DNA of 63,937 bases, taken from NCBI GenBank assembly GCA_005116965.1, contig SWDG01000006.1, forward strand, positions 437,956-501,892. Reading direction: 5' to 3'. Shown here piece after piece: positions 1 to 8,219 of the stretch (the stretch's first letter is position 1; the number at the start of each line of letters is the position of its first letter). The position numbers and the translations under genes were made by a program. A model generated the notes under the pieces. The model worked only from the letters and a program-made list of their open reading frames with translations, did no database searches and was not told where the DNA came from. Source of the stretch: Nitrospira sp. Its GTDB lineage: Bacteria > Nitrospirota > Nitrospiria > Nitrospirales > Nitrospiraceae.

Positions 1-502
1 ATAAATACCTGGCGATTAGTAATGATAAGTATATGCACCCATTCATAACGATATGTGCGTGCCGTTCAGTCATCGAATGTTCCGTTGCTCAGCAAGCTAC
101 GTGCCATTGAGGACAATTGGTTTGCATAAGGCGTTCTCTTTGCAATGGCGCCATGTTGTGCTTCTATAGCCTGTCGACCTCTCTCGGTTTTATAGAATCG
201 AATTGCATCCACCGCATGAATCAAATTTGATCCAGTCAGTACTTGGCTCCAGCAGTCCAGCCAGGTCACGGGTGCGCTTCCCGCCACCTCTATTCCCAGC
301 GACTTTCCCCCGCGCGTTGCGGTGCCTGTTCTATGAAGCCGTATGCCTCTTGCTGGCGCCTGGAGAGGAGAGAGGTGGTAAGGAATGTTGTAGAGAGGGA
401 ATCGCACGCGCACGGCCCCGCTCGACTTGCCGACAGTCGGTCATCTATACTCAATTCGCTGTGATCACTATCACGACCCTATCCTTCTGATTCGCCTTCT
501 CT
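1..502. other. Left edge, no confident gene
   Basis: This stretch before recQ holds no gene I can support. A minus-strand open frame (66-413, 115 codons) has a plausible C-terminal half but an N-terminal half of low-complexity arginine and proline-rich sequence and no homology I recognise. Two spots (about 268-290 plus strand, 395-415 minus strand) faintly resemble the T-arm of a tRNA, but no cloverleaf can be folded around either. Confidence 0.5.
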
Positions 503-2365
503 GTGGATGATCTCACTCGACAGCTCAGCGAACGATTCGGCTTTGCCACGTTTCGGCCAGGCCAAGAAGCCGTGATCCGCGCCGTGTTAGCGGGGCGCGA
601 TGCGATGGCCGTCATGCCGACGGGGCAGGGCAAGTCGCTCTGCTATCAATTGCCGGCGACCCTGCTCCCTGGGCTGACGCTGGTAATTTCTCCGCTCATC
701 GCGTTGATGCAAGATCAGGTGACGGCCATGAAGCAGCGGAAGATTGCCGCAGCCGCGTTTCACTCCGGCCTCACTGGAATTGAAAAGAGCCGCGTGATGC
801 AGGAGCTCCAGCAGCGGCGGCTGCAGCTGCTGTATGTGGCGCCGGAACGGATGCAACACGAGGGATTTCTCCGGTTGTTGCGTTCCCTCTGGGTCTCGTT
901 GCTGGTGGTGGACGAAGCGCACTGTATTTCCCAGTGGGGCCATGATTTTAGGCCCGATTACCTCAAGATCGGTCGCCTGCGCCAGGAACTCACGAGCCCT
1001 CCCTGTCTGGCACTGACAGCCACAGCCACGGCTCGTGTGCAGACGGATCTCTGCCAACGGCTCTCACTTCGCGATCCCTTTCGACTCGTCGCAGGCTTTC
1101 GTCGGCCTAACCTCGCCCTCTCCGTTCATCTCTCTCAGACGCGCCAAGACAAGCTGTCGACGCTGGGACGTTTGGTTCGCGAGACGGAGAGGGGGACGAT
1201 CCTCGTCTATTGCGCCACTCGCCGAGCCGTGGAGGAGGTCGCCGCATGGCTGGGACAATCTCACCCCTCGGTCGGCTATTACCATGCCGGTCTTTCGGAT
1301 GAGGAACGTCGAATGGTCCATGAGGAGTTTCGCCGAGGAACAGTGCGAATCCTGGCCGCGACGAATGCCTTCGGCATGGGCATCGATAAGCCGGACGTCC
1401 GCTTGGTCGTCCATTTCGACATTCCCGGAAGTATCGAGGCCTATTACCAGGAGGTGGGGCGCGCCGGTCGTGACGGACGGCCCGCGGCTTGTGCCTTGCT
1501 GTTTCATGAGCGTGATCTGGCCACGCAAGAATACTTTATCGAGCAGGCATCAAAAGATCCGGATGGCACTGATCGCGCTGGGCGAATGAAGACGCTTCTT
1601 CAAGAGATGTTGGGGTATGTTTCGACGTCGACCTGTCGGCAGCTCGCGATTCTTGAGTACTTCAGCGACGACGCCGAGCTGGCGTTGGGCCCTTGCGGCC
1701 TGTGCGATCGTTGTGTCGCGCCGGCGCAACAGCCTAGCCGCGCGATCTCCCACAAAACCGAAGTTTCTGCAAAGGCTATATTGGAAACTGTGTCCTGGTG
1801 CATGGGGCGGTTCGGCATGGGCCGCATTGTTGACATGCTTCGTGGAAGCCGTTCGAAAGCGTTGTTGGCCTATGGCGCAGAAAACTGTCCGACATATGGT
1901 CTCTGTCGGGCACAGACCAAGCCGGTTGTGACTGGTCTGGTGAAGAATCTTATTCAGTCAGGATATCTTCGAATCGAGGGTACCGAGTATCCCACGCTCG
2001 AATTGACGTCTACGGGGCGAGAGGTGCTGCAAGGGATTTGTGCGGTGGCATTGCCACAGGGAGAGGAACCTCCGAGCGATGTATCGGTGAACAAGCCGCG
2101 TCGCTCGTCTGTCGCCTTCGCAGGCATTGCTCAGGCGTCAGTGCCGGATCGACAACTGGTTGAACGGCTTAGGCAGCTCCGTTCTGAGCTGGCCGAAGAA
2201 GAGGGGGTTGCGCCGTTCCTGATTTTTCACGATAAAACGTTGAAGGCGATTGCTGGCTACAAGCCGGGGACACCGGCAGCCTTGTTAGAGATTCCGGGTA
2301 TCGGTGAGATGAAAGCGGAACGCTACGGCCGGCGGGTGTTGGCCGTGGTCAATGGAGATCAATAG
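503..2365 (+). CDS. recQ: ATP-dependent DNA helicase RecQ
   Basis: A 620-residue superfamily 2 helicase that unwinds DNA 3' to 5' during recombination and fork repair. The Walker A motif PTGQGKS (Lys44), the DEAH box (Asp137) followed by the aromatic-rich loop ISQWGHDFRPDY, and motif VI with its arginine finger (QEVGRAGRDGRP) are all present. The RecQ zinc-binding domain shows the cysteine set in CRQLAILEYF and CGLCDRC. A winged-helix region follows, and the last 75 residues form an HRDC domain with a helix-hairpin-helix-like EIPGIGEMKAERYG. The start is a GTG codon placing FGFATFRPGQ at its usual distance from the N-terminus. Length matches the bacterial RecQ family. It stands alone, with no same-strand partner nearby. 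Confidence 0.95.
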   Translation: MDDLTRQLSERFGFATFRPGQEAVIRAVLAGRDAMAVMPTGQGKSLCYQLPATLLPGLTLVISPLIALMQDQVTAMKQRKIAAAAFHSGLTGIEKSRVMQELQQRRLQLLYVAPERMQHEGFLRLLRSLWVSLLVVDEAHCISQWGHDFRPDYLKIGRLRQELTSPPCLALTATATARVQTDLCQRLSLRDPFRLVAGFRRPNLALSVHLSQTRQDKLSTLGRLVRETERGTILVYCATRRAVEEVAAWLGQSHPSVGYYHAGLSDEERRMVHEEFRRGTVRILAATNAFGMGIDKPDVRLVVHFDIPGSIEAYYQEVGRAGRDGRPAACALLFHERDLATQEYFIEQASKDPDGTDRAGRMKTLLQEMLGYVSTSTCRQLAILEYFSDDAELALGPCGLCDRCVAPAQQPSRAISHKTEVSAKAILETVSWCMGRFGMGRIVDMLRGSRSKALLAYGAENCPTYGLCRAQTKPVVTGLVKNLIQSGYLRIEGTEYPTLELTSTGREVLQGICAVALPQGEEPPSDVSVNKPRRSSVAFAGIAQASVPDRQLVERLRQLRSELAEEEGVAPFLIFHDKTLKAIAGYKPGTPAALLEIPGIGEMKAERYGRRVLAVVNGDQ

Positions 2366-2594
2366 CTATCAGCGCGATTGATTGTCGGCGGTCGACACGC
2401 AGCTCCCAATTCATACTGAAAGTCGTAGAAAGTCCTTTAGAGTCCACGAGAAAGAGCAAGTAAGGCGGGCGTCGCTGCCTGCCAGGCTCGAGCAGGGCTC
2501 GCTACGCAGACGATGGCCCGTTGCCTGTCTGATACTGCCGGGCGAACGGAGAGCGAGCCGTGACGAGCCCACGAGGAAGTAGGTCAGAACCAGG

Positions 2595-2816
2595 CTATGC
2601 TGCCTGAGCTTGTGCAGCGAGTGGGTGCGCTGTACGCGACACGCGCCTTCTGATTCTTCGAGCCTCGTGCATCATCCGATTATAATGGATGAGGGGATCC
2701 TCGATATTGCCGCAGGCTACGCAGCGCAGCCCCCGCATCCACATCGGTACATAGCTCTCCTGCATATCCAACAGATGATCCGTGACCATTAAGCCGCTGC
2801 ATCTCGTGCATTTCAT
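2595..2816 (-). CDS. Small zinc-ribbon protein
   Basis: A 73-residue protein beginning MKCTRCSGLMV and carrying a second CVACG knuckle about 30 residues later, which together make a four-cysteine zinc ribbon. The tail is basic and then Ala/Gln-rich. The start at 2816 is chosen because AAGGAGG lies at 2824-2830 at good spacing; a longer frame to 2864 would put this site inside the gene. Small MKCxRC ribbon proteins of this type are frequent and uncharacterised; transcription or RNA-associated roles are possible but nothing here shows one. Confidence 0.7.
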   Translation of the reverse strand: MKCTRCSGLMVTDHLLDMQESYVPMWMRGLRCVACGNIEDPLIHYNRMMHEARRIRRRVSRTAHPLAAQAQAA

Positions 2817-3198
2817 GGGAGTCCCTCCTTGAGAGTAGGTCGAGCACAGATGATCTGTACTCATGATGACTCATTTGCATACGCAATGATGATGCCACGG
2901 GGAAACTTGCACTGCTGCGTGCCTGTATATGCTTGTCAAGGTTGAGATTGGAGCACACTTCCTATGTATTGTCCGACACTCGCACTGGAAGGGTTTCCAC
3001 TGCAGACCGTATCTCAAGTGATACGCCCAGGGAGACGAAATGATACAGATCTTCGTACATAGACCCACAGCTGCATGATGCGGAATGAAGAACCTCCAAC
3101 ATGTCATTGACGGAATCATTCCGGGCCCCGATAATGCGCCGAATCGCGGTACAGAGGGGACCATTCATTGTGAACAGCAAGCACGTAGCTGACCATCA
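2817..3198. other. Divergent intergenic region
   Basis: This 382-bp spacer separates the minus-strand zinc-ribbon gene from the plus-strand DUF2868 gene and must hold promoters for both. A minus-strand frame with ATG at 3168 (to 2962) reads as a plausible 68-residue peptide containing a CSCG motif, but it has no Shine-Dalgarno sequence and no recognisable family, so I do not call it as a gene. No clear hairpin or repeat was seen. Confidence 0.4.
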
Positions 3199-4692
3199 AT
3201 GACGCCTGCCCAACTTGCTAAGGTGCTTCTGGTTCAGGCCTGCGAAGAACATGACCCGGCCCACAAGTTTATCTTGCGGTACGAGCGAGAGCTGCCTCGC
3301 CATGGGAACGATCCGAGAAACCGCACGGCCGCAGAAGATCCAATGCGGGCGGGTGAAGCTCGGGTTATTGAGCGGGCCGAGCACATTGTCGATCGACTGA
3401 CGCAGAAGCATCCTGTGTTCAACTCAGCTTTCGCCGCCCTACGGATCAAGATTCCGGTCACGCTGCTGATCGGCTGTGCTCTGGTGGGAGGCTTCCTCGC
3501 CGACCCTATCGGACCAGCTGGCCACATTAACCTCCTGAATTTTCCTCTTCTCACGCTCCTACTCTGGAATGCGGTGGCCTATATCGGCTTGCTCTACAGC
3601 ATGGTTGTACCCCGACCGTCACGAGATCGGTCGCAGCCAGGCCTGCCAGGGTTGGTGGAATGGCTCTTGGGACTGGTCGTGAAGGGACGGCTCCGCAGAC
3701 TTCGGTCTGATCGTGCGCAGAGTCCCGACGAAGTACAATGGATCGCAGCATCGCTTGCGTCCTATGCCGCACACCTACTCCAGAGCAGTCGCGACCTATT
3801 GATTACCCATGCCCGCAGCCTGCTCCATGCGGCTGCGGCTGCGCTGGCGATCGGCGTGATAGTGGGGCTCTATCTGCGCGGCTTCAGTTTTCTGTACAAG
3901 GCCGGATGGGACAGCACCTTCATGGAGGCCGAGGGAGTCCACATGTTCCTCTCCTTCTTATTCGCACCGGCGAGGTGGCTCTTGGGCACCTCGATGCCAG
4001 GCGTGGAAGCCATCGCCGACCTGCGCGGCACGGCCAAGGCCAACGCAGCGATCTGGATTCATTTCTGGGCGATGACGACGATACTATTCATTGTCCTGCC
4101 ACGAACCTTGCTGGCCGCGGCGGTCTGGATGCGCAAAACCCGCCTGGCCGATGCGATGCACCTGCCGAGCAACGAGCCGTATTTCCAACGATTGCTGAAT
4201 CCCTACCGAGGAAAGGGGCTGCTTGTGGAGGTGCTGGCCTATAGCCATCGTGTGAAGGAGGGTGACGATCGGCTCATGACATTCCTCAGCGATGCCTTCG
4301 GCGTTCTGGCGGACATCCATATCGGAGGCTCAGTCCAATATGGCGATCGCCCTCCACACCTTCCAGACGACCAGGATCAAGAGCTGTGCGCGGTGGTCAT
4401 GTTCAACGTGGCCCAGGCTCCGGAAGAAACACACAGCGAATTGTTGGAGGAGCTGAAAACCACGATCCGAGGCAGAGGCCGACCGAATATGCTGCTGGTT
4501 CTATTGGATTGCGAAGCCTATGCGCAGATCGACCATGAGAAGCGCCTGAGGGAACGGTGCCAGGCTTGGGCGACGCTGGCGAAAGAGTGCGGACTCCAGG
4601 CCCTGAAATACCGAGACCCTTCTGGACCGTCGGATGGGGAGCTGCAAGCCATACCCAGCTGCTTGTGGCCTGGTGATTTTCGGAGAGTATGA
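3199..4692 (+). CDS. DUF2868 family membrane protein
   Basis: A 497-residue protein with an acidic and basic N-terminal region, two hydrophobic segments around residues 77-135, another pair around 210-235, and further membrane segments near 285-310, followed by a soluble C-terminal domain. It matches my knowledge of the DUF2868 family, which is nearly always encoded directly before a DUF3482 GTPase. That is the case here: the stop codon overlaps the start of the next gene (ATGA at 4689-4692), implying translational coupling. The function of the pair is not known; a membrane receptor or channel partner for the GTPase is an inference. Confidence 0.75.
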   Translation: MTPAQLAKVLLVQACEEHDPAHKFILRYERELPRHGNDPRNRTAAEDPMRAGEARVIERAEHIVDRLTQKHPVFNSAFAALRIKIPVTLLIGCALVGGFLADPIGPAGHINLLNFPLLTLLLWNAVAYIGLLYSMVVPRPSRDRSQPGLPGLVEWLLGLVVKGRLRRLRSDRAQSPDEVQWIAASLASYAAHLLQSSRDLLITHARSLLHAAAAALAIGVIVGLYLRGFSFLYKAGWDSTFMEAEGVHMFLSFLFAPARWLLGTSMPGVEAIADLRGTAKANAAIWIHFWAMTTILFIVLPRTLLAAAVWMRKTRLADAMHLPSNEPYFQRLLNPYRGKGLLVEVLAYSHRVKEGDDRLMTFLSDAFGVLADIHIGGSVQYGDRPPHLPDDQDQELCAVVMFNVAQAPEETHSELLEELKTTIRGRGRPNMLLVLLDCEAYAQIDHEKRLRERCQAWATLAKECGLQALKYRDPSGPSDGELQAIPSCLWPGDFRRV

Positions 4693-6164
4693 TGAGTGCC
4701 GCGAAAACGCAGATTGCCCTCTCCTTGATTTCCCATACGAATATCGGAAAGACCACTCTGGCTAGAACGCTGCTCCGGAAGGATATCGGCCTCGTCGCCG
4801 ATCGAGCCCATGTCACGATCGAGAATCAAAAATACACCGTGCTGGAAACGGATGCCGGGGAGTCTTTGCAGCTCTGGGACACGCCCGGCTTTCCCAATTG
4901 TCAAAAGATTCTCTCTCGGTTGCAGGGGGCCAAGAATCCGATCGTACGGATTGTGACGGAAGTGTGGGATCGATTTCGTGACCGGCCTTCATGGTGTGCC
5001 CAACAGGCGGTGTTGAACGTCCAGCAAGAGGCGGACGTCGTCCTCTACCTGGTGAATGCGACAGAAGAACCGAGCATGGCCGGATACATTGCGCCGGAGC
5101 TGCAACTGCTGGAATGGATCGGGAAGCCCGTCATCGTTCTGCTGAACCAAACCGGCCCCCCCAAGGACCGTACAGAACAGCAGCGTCTCGAACAACCCTG
5201 GAAGGACTACTTCGCTCGGTATGGCTTCGTCAGGGGCGTGCACAGCCTTGATGCATTCAGCCGCTGTTGGGTCCAGGAAGGTATTCTATTCGAAACCATT
5301 CAATCGCTGCTCCCTTCTCACGATCGCCAGCTCATGAATCGATTGTTCACCGTCTGGCAAACCACGAATCTGACCGTCTTCCATGCAGCGATGGAGCAGT
5401 GGGCCATACTGGTGTCACGCGCCGCGAAGTCTCGGGTGATGACCAGGGGTGACGGCTCACCGATGGAAATGCAGAAACAACAGGCCGTCGATGGCCTCTT
5501 GAAGGGCTTGGTGAACGAGGTTGGGACGACGACGAAAGGGGTCATTGCCCTGCATGGTCTGGAAGGGAATGCGATCGGCGTGATCCAGGCTAGGATGGAA
5601 CATGTCGAAGTGCAACGAGGCTTGCAGAGCCGTGGTGATGCGACCCTCAGTGGGACCGCCATCGGCGGGATTGGTGGAGCCTTGACCAGCGGGGCCTATG
5701 CCGGGCTCCATCTTGATGCGGCGACGGGTGGGGTCAGTATGGGCCTGTTTACGGTCGCCGGGGCAGTGGTGGGAGGTGTGCTTGGATTTCTCGGAGGGGA
5801 AGCCTGGGCGGAACGGCGGGTAGGGAGTACTCCAACCCCGGTGACGTGGTCGGATGAGTATCTGGATTTGCTGGTTCAAGACGTCATCATTCGGTATCTG
5901 GCCATCGCTCATTTCGGCCGAGGCCAAGGACAGTATGTTGCGGATCCCGAAGATCCCAGGTTCTGGATCGAGAACGTGAAAATCCTGGTTTCGAAGTACC
6001 ACACCACCTTGCACGACGTGTGGGCCCGCTTACGGGGGCAAGATCTCGCAGCCAAAACGGAAGAGCAATCCACGCAACTCACGGCGTTATTGACATCCAT
6101 CACACTCGAACTGCTCTGGAGCACCTATCCCGGCTCCAAACGGTTTCTGAACCGCCTGGGATGA
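4689..6164 (+). CDS. GTPase with DUF3482 domain
   Basis: A 491-residue GTP-binding protein. The P-loop reads SHTNIGKTTLART, with serine replacing the first P-loop glycine; G3 is DTPGF; the G4 position reads LLNQTG in place of NKxD, the form I associate with the DUF3482 family. A glycine-rich hydrophobic stretch at about residues 320-365 could insert in or lie against the membrane. The C-terminal third is soluble and helical. It overlaps the upstream DUF2868 gene by four bases. A second in-frame ATG at 4692 is an equally possible start. The cellular role is unknown; coupling to the membrane partner suggests nucleotide-controlled membrane remodelling or transport, as inference only. Confidence 0.8.
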   Translation: MMSAAKTQIALSLISHTNIGKTTLARTLLRKDIGLVADRAHVTIENQKYTVLETDAGESLQLWDTPGFPNCQKILSRLQGAKNPIVRIVTEVWDRFRDRPSWCAQQAVLNVQQEADVVLYLVNATEEPSMAGYIAPELQLLEWIGKPVIVLLNQTGPPKDRTEQQRLEQPWKDYFARYGFVRGVHSLDAFSRCWVQEGILFETIQSLLPSHDRQLMNRLFTVWQTTNLTVFHAAMEQWAILVSRAAKSRVMTRGDGSPMEMQKQQAVDGLLKGLVNEVGTTTKGVIALHGLEGNAIGVIQARMEHVEVQRGLQSRGDATLSGTAIGGIGGALTSGAYAGLHLDAATGGVSMGLFTVAGAVVGGVLGFLGGEAWAERRVGSTPTPVTWSDEYLDLLVQDVIIRYLAIAHFGRGQGQYVADPEDPRFWIENVKILVSKYHTTLHDVWARLRGQDLAAKTEEQSTQLTALLTSITLELLWSTYPGSKRFLNRLG

Positions 6165-6237
6165 GACCGACGTCCCGCCCATAGAACTCTTGCCCTCCGT
6201 TGACAGGCCTCTGACCCACACCACACAATCAAGTTCT

Positions 6238-7494
6238 ATGGCATCGAACGAGATTCAGATGGCTGGCCAGTCAGCTGCAACCATGCAGCAAGAGGATGAC
6301 GAACCGACGTTTCCTCCCTACAAAGGCCCGGCGTTCTTATCGTATGGGTTTCGCCCGTTCTTCCTGGGTGCCGCGCTGTTTGCTGCACTATCCGCCCTTA
6401 TCTGGGTCGCCTTGTTCGCAGGGAAGACTCAAGCGGTCTTTTTGTACTCCCCGCGTGAGTGGCACGTCCATGAGATGCTCTTCGGGTATTTGCCTGCCTT
6501 GATTGCCGGATTTTTATTGACGGCCATGCCTAATTGGACGGACCGGATGCCGTTGAGAGGGGCACCGTTACTGACCCTGTTTCTGCTGTGGCTGGCAGGA
6601 CGGTTGCTCGTGGCAGTGCCTTTAACGGGAGCCTCCGCTGCCGCAGTTGTCGATGGAGCTTTTTTAGCCATCTTGGCTACTTATGTCTGGAGGGAAATCG
6701 TTGCCGCTCGCAGCTGGGATCGCGCACCGATTGGTGTGCTGGTCAGTTGTTTTGCCGGCGCCAATATTCTCTTTCATTTGGCTGCGTTGCGTGGTATGCC
6801 GACAGACCTTCCCGAACGGCTGGCGCTCTCCGTCATGACGATGTTATTGACGATCATCGGAGGACGTCTCGCTCCCACCTTTACGCGTGAGTACTTGGCT
6901 GACCGGGATGTATCCAGACTGCCTGAGGTATTTTCTCGGACTGATGGAGGCGCAATCATTCTTGTGTTAGTGAGCGTCATCAGCTGGATCATTGGTCCGG
7001 AAAGTATGTGGACAGGAGCCGCGCTTTTCGTGACTGGGGTGGCGAGTGTGGTACGTCTTTTCCGTTGGGGAGGGTGGCGGACCTGGAAGGAACCACTCGT
7101 GCTGATTCTGCACATCGGGTATGGATGGGTGGCGCTGTTTCTCATTGCCCTTGGAGCATCGATTCTAGGGGTTGGCTTCTCTCCTGAAAACGCGGTTCAT
7201 CTCCTCACCACTGGCGCGATGGGCGCGATGACGCTCGCGGTGATGACTCGCGCGAGTCTCGGCCACACGGGACGACCGCGGCATGCTGACGGGTTTACTG
7301 TGTCGATGTATGTGCTGATCAACGTCGGGGCGCTTCTGCGAATCTTTGCCCCCAACGTCGATATTCCCACGGCTCTCACCTATACGCTACTTGGCCTGTC
7401 TGCGCTCTGTTGGAGTGGGGCCTATCTACTCTTTGCCTGTGTCTATGGCCCGTACCTCATCCGGCCGAGCGTGGATGAAGTAGAGAAAGCATAG
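6238..7494 (+). CDS. nnrS: NnrS family heme-copper membrane protein
   Basis: A 418-residue polytopic membrane protein with about twelve hydrophobic segments. The conserved opening of the family is visible: AFLSYGFRPFFLGAALFA, then WHVHEMLFGY, whose histidines are likely metal or heme ligands, and GGRLAPTFTREYL further on. NnrS proteins protect cells from nitrosative stress arising from nitric oxide. The longest frame begins at a TTG at 6190; I prefer the ATG at 6238, though ATG codons at 6259 and 6283 cannot be excluded because none has a strong Shine-Dalgarno sequence. It is separated by about 70 bp from the DUF3482 gene and may be transcribed on its own. Confidence 0.9.
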   Translation: MASNEIQMAGQSAATMQQEDDEPTFPPYKGPAFLSYGFRPFFLGAALFAALSALIWVALFAGKTQAVFLYSPREWHVHEMLFGYLPALIAGFLLTAMPNWTDRMPLRGAPLLTLFLLWLAGRLLVAVPLTGASAAAVVDGAFLAILATYVWREIVAARSWDRAPIGVLVSCFAGANILFHLAALRGMPTDLPERLALSVMTMLLTIIGGRLAPTFTREYLADRDVSRLPEVFSRTDGGAIILVLVSVISWIIGPESMWTGAALFVTGVASVVRLFRWGGWRTWKEPLVLILHIGYGWVALFLIALGASILGVGFSPENAVHLLTTGAMGAMTLAVMTRASLGHTGRPRHADGFTVSMYVLINVGALLRIFAPNVDIPTALTYTLLGLSALCWSGAYLLFACVYGPYLIRPSVDEVEKA

Positions 7495-7531
7495 AAGGGT
7501 GCGGTGGCGCCCTCGATACAATACCCATGGG

Positions 7532-7559
7532 TGGGAAACCGTTGGCAGGTGGCTTCCCA
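7532..7559 (+). terminator. Hairpin after nnrS
   Basis: TGGGAAACC at 7532-7540 pairs with GGCTTCCCA at 7551-7559, leaving one A-C mismatch and a ten-base loop. There is no long T-run after it, so efficient intrinsic termination is uncertain. It lies 37 bp after the nnrS stop. Confidence 0.35.
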
Positions 7560-7587
7560 TTGACTGGTGCGGTATGATGGGTATCTA
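7560..7587 (+). promoter_or_regulatory. Candidate ssrA promoter
   Basis: TTGACT at 7560-7565 and TATCTA at 7582-7587 are separated by 16 bp and lie about 95 bp before the mature 5' end of the tmRNA. This would give a precursor that RNase P trims. The match is moderate and untested. Confidence 0.35.
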
Positions 7588-7601
7588 TGAAGCAAGTTGT
7601 T

Positions 7602-7680
7602 CGTGAAACGTGAAGCGTATTTCGCGAGAAGTCCATTCGTGTTTCGCGCTTCACGAATGACGAGTGACGCTTCACGAAAT
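7602..7680. repeat. Clustered CGCTTCACG repeats before ssrA
   Basis: CGCTTCACGAA occurs twice in direct orientation (from 7647 and 7668, 21 bp apart), and its inverse CGTGAAGCG occurs at 7609-7617, giving two alternative stem-loops. GTATTTCG near 7618 and CGAAATAC near 7675 extend the symmetry. The cluster would lie in the tmRNA precursor leader and looks like an interspersed palindromic element. Confidence 0.5.
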
Positions 7681-7688
7681 ACAAGAAA

Positions 7689-8036
7689 GGGGGCGACCGG
7701 TTTCGACGGGGATACTGAGGTCACTGTTGCATGTCGAGCTCTCGGGAACTCGTAAAAGTCCGAGAAAACGCAACTGCCAATCAAGAACTGGCACTCGCAG
7801 CTTAATTAACTGCGACGTTCTTCCATCTGATGCCCGCGGGGGTGGGAGAGCGCGATGCAGCGGGCTGGTCCAAGGCCGGTGCTCAGCGGCTGAGGACGAG
7901 AACTTTCTGGGCTAGCGGCTGTTCTAAGCCTGCCGACTGGCGTGGACGGCTGCGAAATTTAAATTGTCGGCTACACATGTAGATACAGTGCACTAACGAT
8001 CTTCGGACAGGGGTTCAACTCCCCTCGCCTCCACCA
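7689..8036 (+). ncRNA. ssrA: Transfer-messenger RNA (tmRNA)
   Basis: A one-piece tmRNA of about 348 nt that rescues stalled ribosomes with SmpB and tags the nascent chain for proteolysis. The 5' end GGGGGCGACCGGTTTCGACG and the 3' end with GGGTTCAACTCCCC and an encoded CCA are canonical. The seven-base acceptor stem pairs GGGGGCG (7689-7695) with CGCCTCC (8026-8032). The tag frame starts with GCA at 7770 and ends at the TAA at 7803, reading ATANQELALAA; the LALAA end is the usual degradation signal. The Lon protease encoded at 28.5-30.9 kb is one possible consumer of tagged proteins. Confidence 0.95.
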
Positions 8037-8052
8037 AACAGAACTCGTTCGA

Positions 8053-8079
8053 CCCGGAGCCATTTACGATGGTTCCGGG
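8053..8079 (+). terminator. Hairpin after ssrA
   Basis: CCCGGAGCC at 8053-8061 pairs with GGTTCCGGG at 8071-8079 (nine pairs, one G-T) around a nine-base loop, 17 bp after the tmRNA CCA. It lacks a strong following T-run, so it may be a terminator or a 3' processing boundary. Confidence 0.5.
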
Positions 8080-8219
8080 CGGCGGGATGAAACACTTTCA
8101 GTAGGCTTTCAGTAGTTCCACACTTTCCGCGTACCGCCCACTCTTCATCGTTTGATCTTGATAGGCGTGAGCTGCTTGCCACTCACGCTCATGACCTCAC
8201 GCCGGTCACCTGGAATTCC

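Noticed and set aside
60-420. tRNA-like T-arm fragments and a minus-strand open frame near the left edge
   Set aside because: Neither spot folds into a cloverleaf, and the frame has no Shine-Dalgarno sequence or recognised family. It could be the end of a degraded gene, but nothing proves it.
2382-2582. 66-codon plus-strand frame after recQ
   Set aside because: It has arginine-rich low-complexity sequence, no ribosome site and no homolog that I know; probably non-coding.
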